Assembly: GCA_948567375.1 (NCBI GenBank)
Contig: OX419760.1
Span: 806,001 to 870,000, forward strand
Direction: 5' to 3'
DNA from: Lunularia cruciata
Taxonomy: Eukaryota; Streptophyta; Marchantiopsida; Lunulariales; Lunulariaceae
DNA: 64,000 nucleotides
The stretch's first letter is position 1. Every line of letters starts with the position of its first letter. Under the pieces are notes generated by a model. That model saw only the letters and a list, made by a program, of their open reading frames with translations. It was not told the DNA's origin and ran no database searches. Below are positions 20,897 through 33,339 of this stretch, piece by piece. Both the position numbers and the translations under genes were made by a program.

Positions 20897-21712
20897 CTAA
20901 GTGAAACTGATCAGCCGCCTCATGCGAGTATATGCCTTGCGTAGGCTCTTTCCAGCTTTCCGCTGGAACTCCTGCAAGCTCCTCAGCTTGTCAGTCCGCA
21001 CTCCCTGGTAGTTCTGCCTCAAACATAGGAAGAACTCAACCATGGGGTTAAACCCCGGTACCACACCACCTCCTGCAGCGGTACCTCCACTTGTAGTAGC
21101 ACTATCTCCAGCTAGTGCACCTCCACTAGCTCCACCAACACTACTTGAGCTAGAACTCGTGGGTATAGCCGATCTACTCATGGCCACCGAGCCTGAAGTA
21201 ATGGAGACGTAGTGTGGAGACCAATACTGTCTCCATAACTCAATCTCCTCCAAATAAGCTCTCCTGAACTCATGGTAGTCATCCATCGGCGGACCCTCCA
21301 GATGCTCGAACAACCCCTTCAATGCCATGAAGGGTGTGAACAAAGTCGGGTGCCGCATCTGCTGCAGATCACACCAACTATCAAACTCCTGGATGAAGTC
21401 ATCCAACTCAATGGTACTCACTGTACCAGAGTAACGCCTAGGGCCTTTGGAGGCCCCATAAATCTTGTCCATGTCACACAACAACGGTGCGGACACACCA
21501 AGTGCACTCTCAACTGAATCAGCTCCTGTGTCGAACTCCAACTCAGAGTCAATCTCCTCCCTCACTGGGACCTGAGATACAGGCTGATATCGAGCACCAC
21601 TTTGAGTAAACCCACTGTGTACTGCAAGGCTAACTCCTTTGGAATCTCCAAAAAACTCCGTCGTGACAAAGTAACCACACCAACAAACCCGAACCACCAA
21701 CTGCAACCGCAA
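20897..21712 (-). pseudogene. gag: Gag N-terminal half (capsid), copy 1
   Basis: A 271-codon frame ends at the TAG at 20897-20899 (shared with copy 2). The conserved block starts around MDKIYGASKGPRRYSGTV, followed by IELDDFIQEFDSWCD, a Ser/Gly-rich insert, and then 'LRQNYQGVRTDKLRSLQEFQ' and 'LRKAYTRMRRLISFT', the pattern of retrotransposon capsid helices. The true start codon is uncertain: several Met are possible and upstream residues differ between copies. Confidence 0.75.
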
Positions 21713-21799
21713 GTCGCAACCGCAAGTACCCTACCAACTGCCAACACCACCGCGTGCCAACACCAACTAAACACCACCCACTAATGTAACTCTAACCGA

Positions 21800-23030
21800 G
21801 ATAACTACACTAGGGGAAAGGGCAACCTGTAACCTGCCATCATAACATGCACTCTCACGGTCTGCAGGTCATCACTTCCTGCCTCACCGGAGAGAAACAA
21901 AGGTAGTCTGACTGGTCATCACTCCAGCCTCACCACCGAGAGCACACCAGAGCACCAACGCTCAAAAGTCAAGGCACCTCACACAAACGTGGTGCACAAA
22001 TAGGAAGCAGAGAATGGAGGGGATCCAATCACAAGAAATCTAAACGAAAACCCTCCATCTCATAACACAACACGGGACTGACTCTGCCACCATTTGGCAT
22101 TTGACATAAGAGCAGTTCGTATCTAAGTCCTAAGCTACCAGGATCACCAAGAATGGAATCAAACTGCCTCCTAGCCAAAGCTACATGTGTATAGATAACA
22201 GTGGCGCAGTCACTAGGACAACAAGTGAGGGTGGACCAGTTGGCTAGGGCACCAATCTAGGAACAAGAGATTTAGGGGTCAAACCCTGTTGCGCACAATC
22301 TAGCAAGAAAGGCAGATTTTGCCAACCAATGACCAAGATCTACTCTAAACTAGCTAGCCTCACACCAGCAAGCTGGCTTGCTAGCCCTTCTGGCCCTTCT
22401 AGGCCTTCGTAGCCTCTCATAGCCCACAGCCCTATGCCTTGAAGCCTTGAAATGCCAAAATTCAGCCAAATGAGGCCTTTCTTGTTACCACTTCAAAACC
22501 TCCTCCAAAATTGGTGAAACTTCTCCAAATCTGCAAAAGTCCTCCAAACTAGCAAAACTCCTCCAAATCTGGCCAAACAGTGAAAACTCCTCCAAATCTG
22601 GCCCAAAATCTGACGTAAAATCTGACGTAAACCCTAAAGATGGCTGTCCGCCAAATCCCCCGCTAACTTTCTACTCGAGCCAAATTGACAAAACGGGTTT
22701 TTCCAAATCACAATTTCATGAGAAGAGCTTCCAAACTCCACCTTCAATTTCACTTTCTGAGCACAACTTGTAGCAAATTGGTCCTGCCTTCACCTCCTGA
22801 GCTCAAAATCACAACACTGCTCAAAAATTGCTCCTTCTTTGCTCGAAATTTGGCCAGCGCTTCTGCACACCGTCCGCCTAACTGCCAAATTTGAATCACT
22901 TGAACGAGCTTCTGCACACTAGGGAAACACAGAACTTGAATCAAGCTACCACGATCCACCGAGCTTGGAGATACCACCAACACTCAACGTTCCTGCACCC
23001 GATTTCCCTCTGACTTCACTTCTTTGATGT
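21800..23030 (-). other. 5' leader of copy 1
   Basis: This untranslated leader of about 1.2 kb lies between the terminal block and gag and is conserved with copy 2 (43410-44457). It contains a run of related 'tccaaat/tccaaac' units at 22500-22620 and, at about 22080-22097 on the minus strand, GTGGCAGAGTCAGTCCCG, which vaguely resembles a tRNA primer site but is about 900 bp from the repeat. No ordinary primer site adjoins the repeat. Confidence 0.55.
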
Positions 23031-23478
23031 AATCAGATTGCTTAACACTTTCAACTCAACTCAACTCAGATCATTACTTGATCTGTCACTCTATAAACTG
23101 CCAACAACTAGGCACTGATTACAATCAAGTCACACCCACTCAAGCATAGAGAATCCAGGTGATGCTCGCCGGTCTCTGTCCACCATAGCCAGGAACTCAA
23201 AGGCTCAACATCAGAGAAGTGAGCTCTCTCGAGCTCACTTCGAAACTATACCCCCTGGACTCGAGCTAGCACTGGAACCCTAACGGTCCCACTGACGGCA
23301 CACTCGACGGTGCGAATGGTGCAAAGTGACGGTGGGCCCCACCGTGAAGTCAGTACCCCTAACACCAAATCAGACTGTTGGAAAGTAGTCCTTGAGAAAC
23401 TACTAGAATAACTCTAACTACTATCATTGGAACTCCAGTGTCCAAGCAACTAGATGTGGAACTACAAATGGCGTGACA
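23031..23478 (-). repeat. 5' terminal block B of copy 1
   Basis: This 448-bp block begins TGTCACGCCATTTGTAG at 23478 on the minus strand and ends CAATCTGATT near 23031, where the leader starts. It matches 15193-14755. Block A does not follow it, unlike at the 3' end. Confidence 0.9.
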
Positions 23479-23483
23479 TTATT

Positions 23484-26400
23484 GGCATGGAGCAATTTCC
23501 GTAAACACAATTGACCACCCCCTAAATGGAAGTGCACACCAAGATGAATAGAGTGTTCAAATAAGAAATTGATGGGTTCTTTATGGCACAGCCTTAAAGA
23601 GAATTTTGGTACCCTAAAATAAGGTGTAGTAAAATTGAAACATCAGTAAAATGTTTTATGGGTCCTATGGTGCATTTGAGCATTCTTTTCTGAGACGGGC
23701 GAGCAAAGGGTTACGAGTATGATTAGGTAACCTTAATAACAAAGAATAATTATATTGAAAGGGTAGCCAGTACTAATGTGACATGTGTTACAATATCAAA
23801 GGAGAGATTCATGATACCTTGGCCTTGGCCATAAATATTTGAATCTGCTTGCGTTGCAAAAACTCTAATTGATATCCGAGTCATTTTTAGACACAAGTAT
23901 GTGCAAGTAATTTGAATTTGGTTCTCACCAATTTCCTCACTAAATAGAAGATGGGGTGCAAAGAGGACAAACAAGATCACAAAATTATAAGGCAAATTGA
24001 AATTGAAGATGAGTGCAAAAGGCAACCTTGAACATGTGAATAGGTGACAAGGAAATATTTTAAATATGAAGCATAGATTGTTAGCAAAATGAAATTATGT
24101 CTGACTGACTTTGATGAAATTGTACACAATTAATTAAATCTATAGAATCAAGAAGTATGAAGACTGATAAAAAAACACCTTTGCAAGGTGAAATCAAAGT
24201 AGTATTGTCTATGATGACCCATTTAAGAGCTCTTCTTGAAGTTTGTTGTTTGTTCCTCTTGGATTCCAAGACCTTCTCAACCTTGTATCAATTGGATCCT
24301 CTTCCATACGGATTGGAGTAGACTCTATGGGTTCCCAAGGTACTACTATTGGGTTGATGTGTACTAGAAGGAGAGGAGAGGATGAGAAGTTTAGAATGGT
24401 ACATCCTCATTTTGCACAATTATTGTATTATTTAGATAATCTTGAACACTTTAAACAAATTCAATGTGGTTGTGCTGAGAAACCTATGCAAAAGAGTACT
24501 TATTGCTCTTGAGTCCATGTGGAGGAGATGGGTGTCACTTTTTGACATTTGTGGTGATTATATGTCTACACATATCATCTTAGTCGCATTTGTGCACTTC
24601 AATTATATGGCCACTTATCTAGTGAAATTTGACAAAATCCAAAGTCTATGAATGAAGAGAAGTTATACAAAAAGTTTGCAAGTTATATGAATTATTACAA
24701 AGCTGCTTGTGATTGGAAAGTGAAGTCCACTAAGAAGGTTTGATAGAAAGTGAATTGAACAAGGATGGAGAACCATCAATGACAAAATTGAATCAAAAAT
24801 GTTTCCTTTCTAGAGGATGGATTAAATGTTTGGAAGTAAGGCAAATATCTCACCTTACAATGGTAAGTTTAGTTGTAAGAAAGTCTTGAAAGATAATGTA
24901 GAGCTCTACCAAGATAATGAGATGGAAATAATCCATGACAATGAGGATGAAATGAATGTGAAAAAACTTGAAATTTCATTTTTAGGTATAGTTCCCAATG
25001 CCCAAGACCCTTCCTCCTTCTCTTCTATGTTTTTCATGTGGCACTAGAATACACTCTCGGGTCGGATCTACACAAGGTGGACAATAGATCATATTCTTTT
25101 ATTACATGTCAATCAAATTTGGAACATGTTTCATTTTCCGAGCTTCAATTGCTGCCTACAGCCTTCCTTAGACTTGAGTAATAATCCTAAGTATGAAATA
25201 GATCTAAAATCTATTGAAATGGACAATCTGTTGGAAACCAAACTCAAAAAAGTGGCCAAAGGCCGTAGGACTGCTCAATAGGTTGGGATACTATTTGACA
25301 AAAAAAGGGTGGATATTCTAGAAATTTATGATTTAGGGCTTTACCCAAGACCAATAGGAGAGGCACTTTGGCCTTTCTTCTCCATATACAACCTCAACAC
25401 ATAAAGGAAAAACACAATGTTCAACTTGAATCTGTTAAGCATGTTGCTAGCATTCATTTTGTGCCAGGATCAAATTGTTTTTTACTTTCATTTGGAGCTA
25501 TCGTAACATGAGCTAATCATGCTATAATCACAACTTAACGATAACAAGAAGCTTTAATATCTACCATTTTCTTGAGTCTAGTCTTTATTGGGTTTCAAGG
25601 AATTCAATATATAGAGGCCTCTCTTAGGTAAACTAAGACCTAAGGTCACCGAACCAACACCCAAAAAAACTTTTAAAATGACTTGCTAAAAAAATATGTT
25701 GGAAAATAGAAGACAAAAATCATTTTGAAAAATACATAGATCTATATTTGAATAGATTAAAAATATCATGTGTGAAGAGGATCCGTATTGGTTCTTTAGG
25801 TCAATTAAATGGTCAAAATAGCCAAAATAGAATGAAAAGTATGGTAGAACATCTTTATATTTTTTTGATCAAACTGATTGTGCAAAAACACAACCTAACT
25901 ACCTATGTTGGTTTTAGGTATATGTACTTACTTGTGTAAGGTCATTTGAGCTTGTATTTGGAGTGTGGCATTAATTAATTTAGCCTATAATGCTTAGTAC
26001 TCAAACATTAGCAAGAGATATTTTTGCTATCTCTTTATTACAAATTTCAAGCAAATTCACTTGGTGTCCTTGAACTAATAAGCATCTTTTGGTTAACCTA
26101 GCCTGCTCCATCCCTCAAGGACCAACAAGGGGTAGTACAAGAATATATGCATGTTGTTCATCAACTACACCTTTTGGTCTGATCTTAGGCCCTAACTCAC
26201 CCTCCATAGATGAACCTTGTGGTGGAACCTTAGGTTTTTGGTGCATTGGGTTCTCACCAATGCTTCCTTTACTCAAGCCAACATTCTTGCTTCCACTTCA
26301 TCCAACCTGCTCACATTGATGCATCTGCCTAAGGCAGAATGCTCCCCCACCAATATATTTTGACATCCCATAGCTTTTGCAGACCGCTTAGTCTCATTCA

Positions 26401-28024
26401 CCTTCAGCACAAGAACGCTTGATCAGTGAGCTATTACGCATTCTTTCAAAGGTGGATGCTTTTATGTAAACCTCCGGGGTGTCTTTGCACTCCTACCTCC
26501 TTTACTCCTTTAGCGGTCATTTGGGGACCTTTGTTAGTGATATGGGTTGTTCTCCTCTTGATAATGAAGCTTTTCTCCCACTATCTCATTGGTTGACCCG
26601 TACTCCCTATTGAGTCCTATCTAGTATTTAGAGTTTGCCTTGATTTGGTATTGTTCTTGCAGCCCGCACCAAAATAGTGCTTTACTTCTTTTCATTTTCA
26701 CTTATAAAGACTTCATTATTAGAATGAGTAATTTGTCATTAATTGATTTTTTAAAATTTTTTTATGTTTATTATGGTCTGTCTTTCTTGCCATACCAACA
26801 GAGGAGGAAAGAGCAGCCCTAGATAAGGATAAAGAAGATGGTGATGGTGAATGGGAGCATGAATCAAAGGTAGGGTGTGTGAGATTGGGACCTTCTTCCA
26901 CCTTGGCTTCCTTTATGTAAGATCTTTCCAATCAATCAAAATTGAGAATTGAGTCCATGGAAGCAAAAGAAAGATGCAGATTGGAAAAAATAAAAGCTCA
27001 ACAATCAGCCAATATCAACAAGATACAAGTGAACGCAAAGGTGGAAAATAAGTTGAGGTGCAAAAGATGAGATCCAAAGTAGAGAAACTCTGCATAAAAG
27101 AGAGATATGCAAAGTCAAGGTGCTTCCATTCAATGACATTGGAATTGGCTAGGTCAAGGAAAACACCTAAAGAGATCAAATTTATAATGAGTACTATTAG
27201 TCAAATAGATGGCATATCTTTAGATGATACTAATGCTCTAGGGATCATAGCTACCACATAAATCCCAAATTTCTAATTTTTATTCCAGACTACCATAGTG
27301 ATTACATTTACTTGGATTCTATAGAGTAGCCAAAAAGCAAAAATATGTTAGGCTTTCCTATGGAATAACTGATTTTACAAAATAAGTTCACATGTTGCTA
27401 GCATTTTACATACTACTCTTAGCAATAGAGTATTATTACAAAAAAGATTGTTGATAGATAGTAGAGTATTACCAAGTAGAATGTGAATAGCCAAGTATTA
27501 TAGAATGTGGATTTTTGTATCTCCCAAAAGAGAAAAATAAAATAAAATAAGATAAGATAAGATAAGATAAAATAAAATATTTTGAACAAGTTTTCATATT
27601 GATTTTTGTTTCTATATTGATTTTGGAGGGTTGTTTGGAATTTTTTTTATTGTTTTTTGGAAGGTTGCAATGAATTTATGTTATTTTTATGATTTTTAGA
27701 TCCAAACAAGTTCTCATGGCTAGGTAAATGATTATGGTTAGATCATTTGATGACCTAGTCTATAAAAAGGTTGCATTATTCTATAAAGTTGGCCAGACAA
27801 GAGTTGTGTTATAAATCACATGTCAATCATAAGCAAAGTTGAGTAGTAGTTGGGACAATGAAGAATTAAGTTATAGTCATATTAAGGCCATTATAGTTAT
27901 ATAAAGATTATAGTCTAGTCTAGTTATAGTGATATATCCAACTTTCTCGAATTTCAAATGAATTTTTTTCCCCTATATTATACCTTTTCTTAATTTGAGT
28001 TTCTAAATGGACCATTAGTCTAGA
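23484..28024. other. AT-rich region of decayed sequence, no gene recognised
   Basis: Short open frames on the plus strand (24243-24651, 24826-25047, 26089-26319, 27058-27261) show no known motif. The frame around 26800-27060 is rich in Glu/Lys and has charged, coil-like character (EAKERCRLEKIKAQQSA), so old coding DNA is possible. A pentanucleotide microsatellite (aataa/gataa units) occupies 27533-27580. I see no element boundaries. Confidence 0.45.
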
Positions 28025-28028
28025 GTCT

Positions 28029-28671
28029 TGTTGTGTGTATATACATCGCTCTCAACATCATACACTATAGAAGCACAACTCACACATAAGTCATACATAG
28101 ACTCTAAAGTGCCACAATAATCACATTGCTTACCACTCTCAACTCAAATCAACTCAGATCAGTACTTGATTTGTCACTCTATAAACTGCCAACAACTGGG
28201 CACTTATTACAGTCAAGCCACACTCAACATAGAGAATCCAATTGACGCTCGCCGGCCTCTGTCCACCATAGCTAGGAACTCAAAGACTCAACATCAAAAA
28301 AGTGAGCTCTTTGGAGCTCACTTTGAAACTATACCCCCTGGACTCAAGCTAGCTCTGAAACCCTAACGGTCCCGCTGACGGCACACTCAATGGTGCAAAC
28401 GGTGCAAAGTGACGGTGGGCCTCACCGTGAAGTCAATACCTTGAACACAAAATTTGACCATCAGAAAGTAGTCTATGAGAAATTGCTGAAATAACTCTAA
28501 CTACTATCACTGGAACTCCAGAGTCCGAGCATCTAGATGCGGCACTACTAAATGGCATGATAGCTGTTGTGCATATATACATCGCTACACAACATACATC
28601 ACTGTCAACATCATACCCTATAGAAGCACAACTCACATATAAGTCATACATAGACTCTAAAGTGCCACAAT
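28029..28671 (-). repeat. 3' terminal split repeat of copy 2 (A'-B-A)
   Basis: A' is 28671-28565 and complete (about 107 bp), the spacer is 'gc' at 28563-28564, B is 28562-28119, and A is 28118-28029. A' and A are near-identical, starting with ATTGTGGCAC and ending in ACAACA on the minus strand. The order repeats that of copies 1 and 3. Confidence 0.85.
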
Positions 28672-28860
28672 TGCCACCCTAGGTGGCGGTAAGGTCCCTC
28701 TTACTCCAGATAGCCATCTACTCTAAGTATATGGTATACCCTCTAATGGGCAAAATGGGAGTTTGTGGTATACCCTCTATCACACACTAACATAGTAGTA
28801 GCCAGAAGAGCCACATAACATACACCTCAAACCTGCACGTACAAGTGCCAAGCTTGGGTC
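28672..28860 (-). other. 3' untranslated segment of copy 2
   Basis: Non-coding sequence between integrase and A', matching 61491-61850 of copy 3 in part (for example 'gtacaagtgccaagcttggg'). It is cut by the nested element at 28860/28861. Confidence 0.7.
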
Positions 28861-29547
28861 TGTGAGCCGGCCTGTCTCTCACTCAGGATGAACCTCTAGT
28901 GGCTATTATGGTAGCACACCATGGACTAAGAAGGCAAGGAACCCGAACTCCATCATACTCCTCCAAGGCTAACACTCCAAGACTCAAGACATTGCTCACT
29001 AGAGAACTCAATGAGAGAGATAGTTGCAAATGAAAGGATGATGAGTACCTCCTCACCCCTTGTTTATATACTTGTGAAAGAGTTACGTACCAAAGTTACT
29101 AATTACCGTAGTAACTCAAGTTACTAGACTAAAAGTCAAGTAAAGTCAAAAGTAGAAAGGAATATCCATTCACATGAGCATATTCCCCTAAGCATGTGGT
29201 CTTATCTTGACCCAACCACTAAGTCAAGGATTCCTTCACATGGGCTATCCTTGGACTAAAGAAGAATCCAAAACAAAAAGGCTTGCGGGCCCAAGAGTTC
29301 TCAACTCTTTCCTCAAAGCCAAACACCTAGGAATAATACCAAGTCAACACACTAAAATCCAAAATAGTGGTGCTCATCTTTTCTACTTCCTCTAAAGTAA
29401 AGTCCCCTCTATCTTAGCTATGACTAAATTTAGATAACCATGACTAATATAGAACCATCCTTCATCTCTATAAATAATATCTCTTAAGTACTTGTAATAC
29501 CAAGTTAAATATCACAATACCACACACATGCACAAATGTGTGTTACA
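28861..29547 (-). repeat. 3' LTR of nested gypsy element
   Basis: A 687-bp LTR. On the minus strand it begins TGTAACACACATTTGTG and ends GGCCGGCTCACA. TATATAAA is at 29070-29063 on the minus strand. Confidence 0.95.
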
Positions 29548-29561
29548 TTTACCCCCGGACT
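29548..29561 (-). other. Polypurine tract of nested element
   Basis: On the minus strand AGTCCGGGGGTAAA directly precedes the LTR start TGTAAC. Confidence 0.8.
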
Positions 29562-29589
29562 AAGTTTTCACTTTGTCCTCAAAGTGAAG

Positions 29590-31213
29590 GCCTCTCTACC
29601 TTCTATGGTACATCTTCAACTTATCATGGTTAATCCTATCAAAGTGTCTTCCTCCCAACTCCTTGAGATCATAAGTGTAATTGCCCCACACCTTCTCTAC
29701 TATGAAAGGTCCAAAGTACTTAGGCAAAAACTTCTTTTGCACTCTCTTGAATCGAATGGAACCAAACAACATTACCCAATCACCTTCTTTGAAAAGCTCC
29801 ACCTTCTTCTTGCCTTGCCTCTTGTCATAGCTCTCCTTTTGTTTCCTTTGGGCTTGGTCCACTTGAACCATAGCAACTGCTCTTGCCTCTTCAAACTCCA
29901 TGAGTTGATCCTTCCTTGACTTCTCATCACCTCCTTGTGCTTTATTCTATCTCCTATGAATGCTTTGGAAGGTAGGAAGATCAAAGTGAATAGGTTAGGT
30001 AGACTCAATACCATACACCAATTGAAATGGAGAAAATCTGGTGGAAGTCTTCATGGTTGTCCTATACTCCCACAAAACTGCATGAATCCTCTTGTCCCAA
30101 TGATGTTTAGCCCCCTCCATTTCTGCATCTTTGGCCAACATCATGCACAAGGTCTGATTGGTTCTCTCTACCAAGCCATTGGAATTTGGCTTATAGAATG
30201 TAGTTACTTTATGTGTGATAGAGAAATGTCGTAGCATGGCTGTAGTAATGCTTCCTGTAAACTCTCCTCCTCTATCAGAAACTAACTCCAAAGGGCATCC
30301 AAACCTAGTGATAATGCATTCATAAAGAAATCTACCCACTTCATCTTCATTCTTGTCCCTCAATGGTCTAGCCTCAACCCACTTGGTAAGGTAATCAGTA
30401 ACTAACTACCACAATGTACCAATTGTTCCTTGGGGTTCTATTGAGAGGACCTACAAAATCAATTCCCCACTTCTCAAAAGGTCCTAGCAATGGAATTGAT
30501 CTAAGTGGTGGAGTGGATGTAGACTTTCTAGCAAAAGCTTGAAAAACATGACAAGTTTTGCAATAATAAAGACAATCCTTGAAAATCACTCTCCAATGGT
30601 AACCTGCATCTAGAATCTTGAAAGCAGTCACCTTTCCTGCAAAGTGTCCTCCACATACTAAACCTTCATGAAACTCCTTTATGAGTAGGATAGACTCTTC
30701 CTTACCCACTGCTCTTTGAAGTAGACCATCTGCTCCTTGGTGAAAAAGAATATCCTCCACCATTGTGTAAGGTCTAGATCTTGCTGCAAGGGCCTTCCTC
30801 TCCCTAGCATGCATCCCTTCTGGATAGTTACCTCTTGTCACAAAGTCCACAATCTCCTTGTACTCCATTGGAACCTCTTGAGTGACTGAGATTGTCATGA
30901 GCTCCTCATCCAGGAAGGAATCATCCACTAGCTCATCTCCATCATGATCATAGGCTCTAGATAACAAATCAGCATTTGCATGTTTCTTTCCTGGCCTATC
31001 CTCAATGGTGTAGTCATACTCAGACAAGAGTATCATCCATCTTGCTAGTCTCCCTTCAACATTAGGCTTGTTGAAGATGTACTTCAAAGCCTTGTGATCC
31101 ATGACAATGGTGGCTTTCCCTCCAATCAAGTAGTGTATAAACTTCTTGAGACCAAAGATCACTCCCAACCCTTCTCTCTTCGTGACAGAGTAGTTCTTCT
31201 CTGCTGAAACCAT
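29590..31213 (-). pseudogene. RNase H and integrase of nested element
   Basis: The 272-codon part 31213-30395 holds the RNase H tail (VMDHKALKYIF, 'DYTIEDRPGKKHANADLLSR'), the integrase zinc-binding region (HEGLVCGGHFAGKVT ... CKTCHVFQ) and the first catalytic Asp (WGIDFVGPL). After a frameshift near 30400, 30363-29995 carries Asp in SDRGGEF and Glu in NGLVERTNQTL. A third part, 29901-29596, is the GPY/F-like C-terminus (EGDWVMLF ... KYFGPFIVEKV). The DDE triad is intact, and few repairs separate it from an open frame. Confidence 0.9.
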
Positions 31214-31276
31214 CTGCCTACTAGCATAAGCTATTGGATGATCATGCCCATCTTGGTCTAATTGACTAAGAGTGCA

Positions 31277-32749
31277 TCATATAGCTACATTAGAAGCATC
31301 TGTGTAGAGGATGAAAGGCTTACTCCAATCAGGTTTAGCATGAATTGAAGCTACAACAAGGGATTGCTTGAGCTCCTCAAAAGCTTTGAGAGCCTCCTTG
31401 TCCTCCAAAATCACCATGTAATCTACACCCTTCTTCATGTAGATGGTCAATGCATAAGCCTTGTTGGAAAATGAGAAGATAAACCTCCTATAGTACCCAA
31501 CCATCCCCAAGAATTGGCGTAACTTTGTCAAGCTTGAAGGGAATGGAAGGTCTGAGATTTTCCTTACCTTCTCAAGATCAACTGCTATTCCATCCTTGGA
31601 GATGATGTGCCCCAAAAGTAGACCTTCTTCACATCCAAAATTGCACTTCTCTAGGTTGAGTGATGCATTTGCCTCATCCAAGCGTTGCAAGGTGATTAGG
31701 TGCTCAAAGTGCTCCTCCTTGCTCCCATAGATACAAAAGTCATCAATGAAGTCTCTCACAAATTTCCCAATGAAAGATTCAAATACCTTGTTCATGAACC
31801 GTTGGAATGTGGTTGGAGCATTGCAAAGCCCAAAAGGCATGACCTTGAAAGCGTAATTTCCCCAAGGTGTGGTGAATGTGGTGAGTTGTTGATGCTCTGG
31901 TGCAATCTTGATTTGGTTATATCCACTATAACCATCTCCAAAACTGTACCTCTCATGACCTACAACCTCATCCAAGATCTCATCAATGAATGGCAATGGG
32001 TAGAAGTCCTTCTTGGTAACAGCATTGAGCTTCTTGTAATCCACACATACCCGAAGCTTGCCATTCTTTTTCTTCACAATGACAATTGGAGACACCCATT
32101 CTGAATTCTCCACCTCAAAGATAAATCCTGCCTCCTTGAGCTTATCAATCTCCTCCTTCACAACCAAAGATATTGGTGGGCTAATGCGACGTTGCTTTTG
32201 GCGGATTGGTCTTGCATGTGACTCCACCTCTATCTTGTGCTCCTCCAAGGTGACTTCCTTCAAATCCTTGGAACTAAAAGCAAACATATGGATGAACTTG
32301 CGGAAAATCTCCTCAAATCTCACCTTCTCCTCCTTGGTAACATTTGGGCCATACTTGAGGGTAGCTAACCTTCTCTCTACCTCCTCAAGTGTTAATGGTG
32401 ATTTGTCTGGGTCCTTCAAAACCTTTGGCTTAGGTGCAAAATCCATAGCACACAAGGAATACACATCTGAATCAGATTCAGATTCATCCTCTTCCGTGGA
32501 AGTCTCCTCCTCCATGCTTGTGTCCACACCTGAAGCTCTTTCTTCAGAATCTGATTCCCAATAATCAGAAGATGGTGTATCTGAATGTGAAGTGTTGGTG
32601 GTGTTTGTCACAGGAACAGTGACTCTATGGTTTGATGGCCCAATCCTCAAGTACCCTTTGTGCCATCGATCAATTGTGCGTGCTGCTCTCGACCATGGCC
32701 TCCCAAGAAGTAAGTCATAGCTTGAATCCTTCAAGACTTGGAAAGTCAT
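31277..32749 (-). CDS. Protease C-terminus and reverse transcriptase of nested element
   Basis: A 490-codon open frame. The first 40 residues are the protease end (LLLGRPWSRAA), then a Glu/Ser-rich acidic linker, then RT: 'VSPIVIVKKKNGKLRVCVDY', motif A YSFGDGYSGYNQI, motif B VMPFGLCNAPTTFQRFM and motif C FIDD at 31739-31750. All catalytic Asp are present. The frame stays open into the RNase H start (LYTDASNVAI), where a break lies at 31276-31214. This is the best-preserved coding stretch in the window, about 1.5 kb. Confidence 0.9.
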   Translation of the reverse strand: MTFQVLKDSSYDLLLGRPWSRAARTIDRWHKGYLRIGPSNHRVTVPVTNTTNTSHSDTPSSDYWESDSEERASGVDTSMEEETSTEEDESESDSDVYSLCAMDFAPKPKVLKDPDKSPLTLEEVERRLATLKYGPNVTKEEKVRFEEIFRKFIHMFAFSSKDLKEVTLEEHKIEVESHARPIRQKQRRISPPISLVVKEEIDKLKEAGFIFEVENSEWVSPIVIVKKKNGKLRVCVDYKKLNAVTKKDFYPLPFIDEILDEVVGHERYSFGDGYSGYNQIKIAPEHQQLTTFTTPWGNYAFKVMPFGLCNAPTTFQRFMNKVFESFIGKFVRDFIDDFCIYGSKEEHFEHLITLQRLDEANASLNLEKCNFGCEEGLLLGHIISKDGIAVDLEKVRKISDLPFPSSLTKLRQFLGMVGYYRRFIFSFSNKAYALTIYMKKGVDYMVILEDKEALKAFEELKQSLVVASIHAKPDWSKPFILYTDASNVAI

Positions 32750-32755
32750 GAGATT

Positions 32756-33330
32756 TTAAACTCCCATAACTGAAACTACCACTTTATCTATTACCCCTAT
32801 TGGTCGAACTTGTTGCTTGTTTGCCATGCTCACCACAAATGTTGAAGGTCTTGAGGGTATCATACCCAACTTCTTCATCAACCTTTCTGACATGGCATTC
32901 ACTGCTGATCCTCCATCAACCAATGCATCCTTGATGTTGTGACCATTCACTCTCACATCAATCTTGGAGGCATATACATGAGCCTCCCATGGTGCTAATT
33001 TGGCATCCACTACCCCATACTGGAGCTTTTGCCTTCTTCTTCCTCTTGCTCCTTGTAGAACTCAAACCACCTCTAAGCTCCTTTCTCAAAGTAGGTTTCA
33101 AAGCAATCAATTTGCCCACTGTGATGTTAGCCTTGTGACTACCAACATCCTCCAACACATTGTAGTTCCATTTATTGCTTTGAAATCAAGAAATCCTCCA
33201 TCCCCAACTTCTTCCTTGGAGTCTTTGTTGTTGATGGTGTTGAGGTGCGAGTGCTCCTAGTAGACATAGGAGTATCCTTGCTTGAAGTAAATCCTTGAGA
33301 AGAATGAACATCCTCTGCAAAACAAGCTCT
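32756..33330 (-). pseudogene. Aspartic protease of nested element
   Basis: The frame 33010-32756 contains KDALVDGGSAVNAM, the retropepsin active site (DGGS), with MKKLGMIPSRP following. A TAA at 32756-32758 separates it from the rest of pol. Upstream, 33158-32958 continues in another frame, so a frameshift lies near 33000. Confidence 0.8.
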
Positions 33331-33339
33331 CTTCTTCTC

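Larger units (their letters stand above)
14638..23478 (-). mobile_element. Methyltransferase-encoding gypsy-like retroelement, copy 1
   Basis: This minus-strand element is bounded by a 5-bp TSD TTATT (14634-14638 and 23479-23483; the last base overlaps the element's TG end). The order on the minus strand is terminal block B (23478-23031), leader, gag, protease, DNMT, RT, RNase H, truncated integrase, remnant A' (15240-15196), 2-bp spacer, B (15193-14755), A (14754-14638). About 1 kb is missing between the integrase core and A' compared with copy 2. Stops scattered through the frames make it inactive, but each catalytic motif can still be read. Confidence 0.9.

Noticed and set aside
15287-21784. 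Many plus-strand frames opposite copy 1 (for example 16457-16972, 18235-18471, 19095-19328)
   Set aside because: They are antisense to recognised gag-pol domains and carry no motifs.
22080-22100. GTGGCAGAGTCAGTCCCG (minus strand) as a tRNA primer site of copy 1
   Set aside because: It resembles the iMet site only at its first part and lies about 900 bp from the terminal block, so it cannot prime normally next to the repeat seen here. Kept only as a note.
27533-27580. Pentanucleotide run as part of a satellite or CRISPR-like array
   Set aside because: It is a simple aataa/gataa microsatellite of under 50 bp with no spacers.
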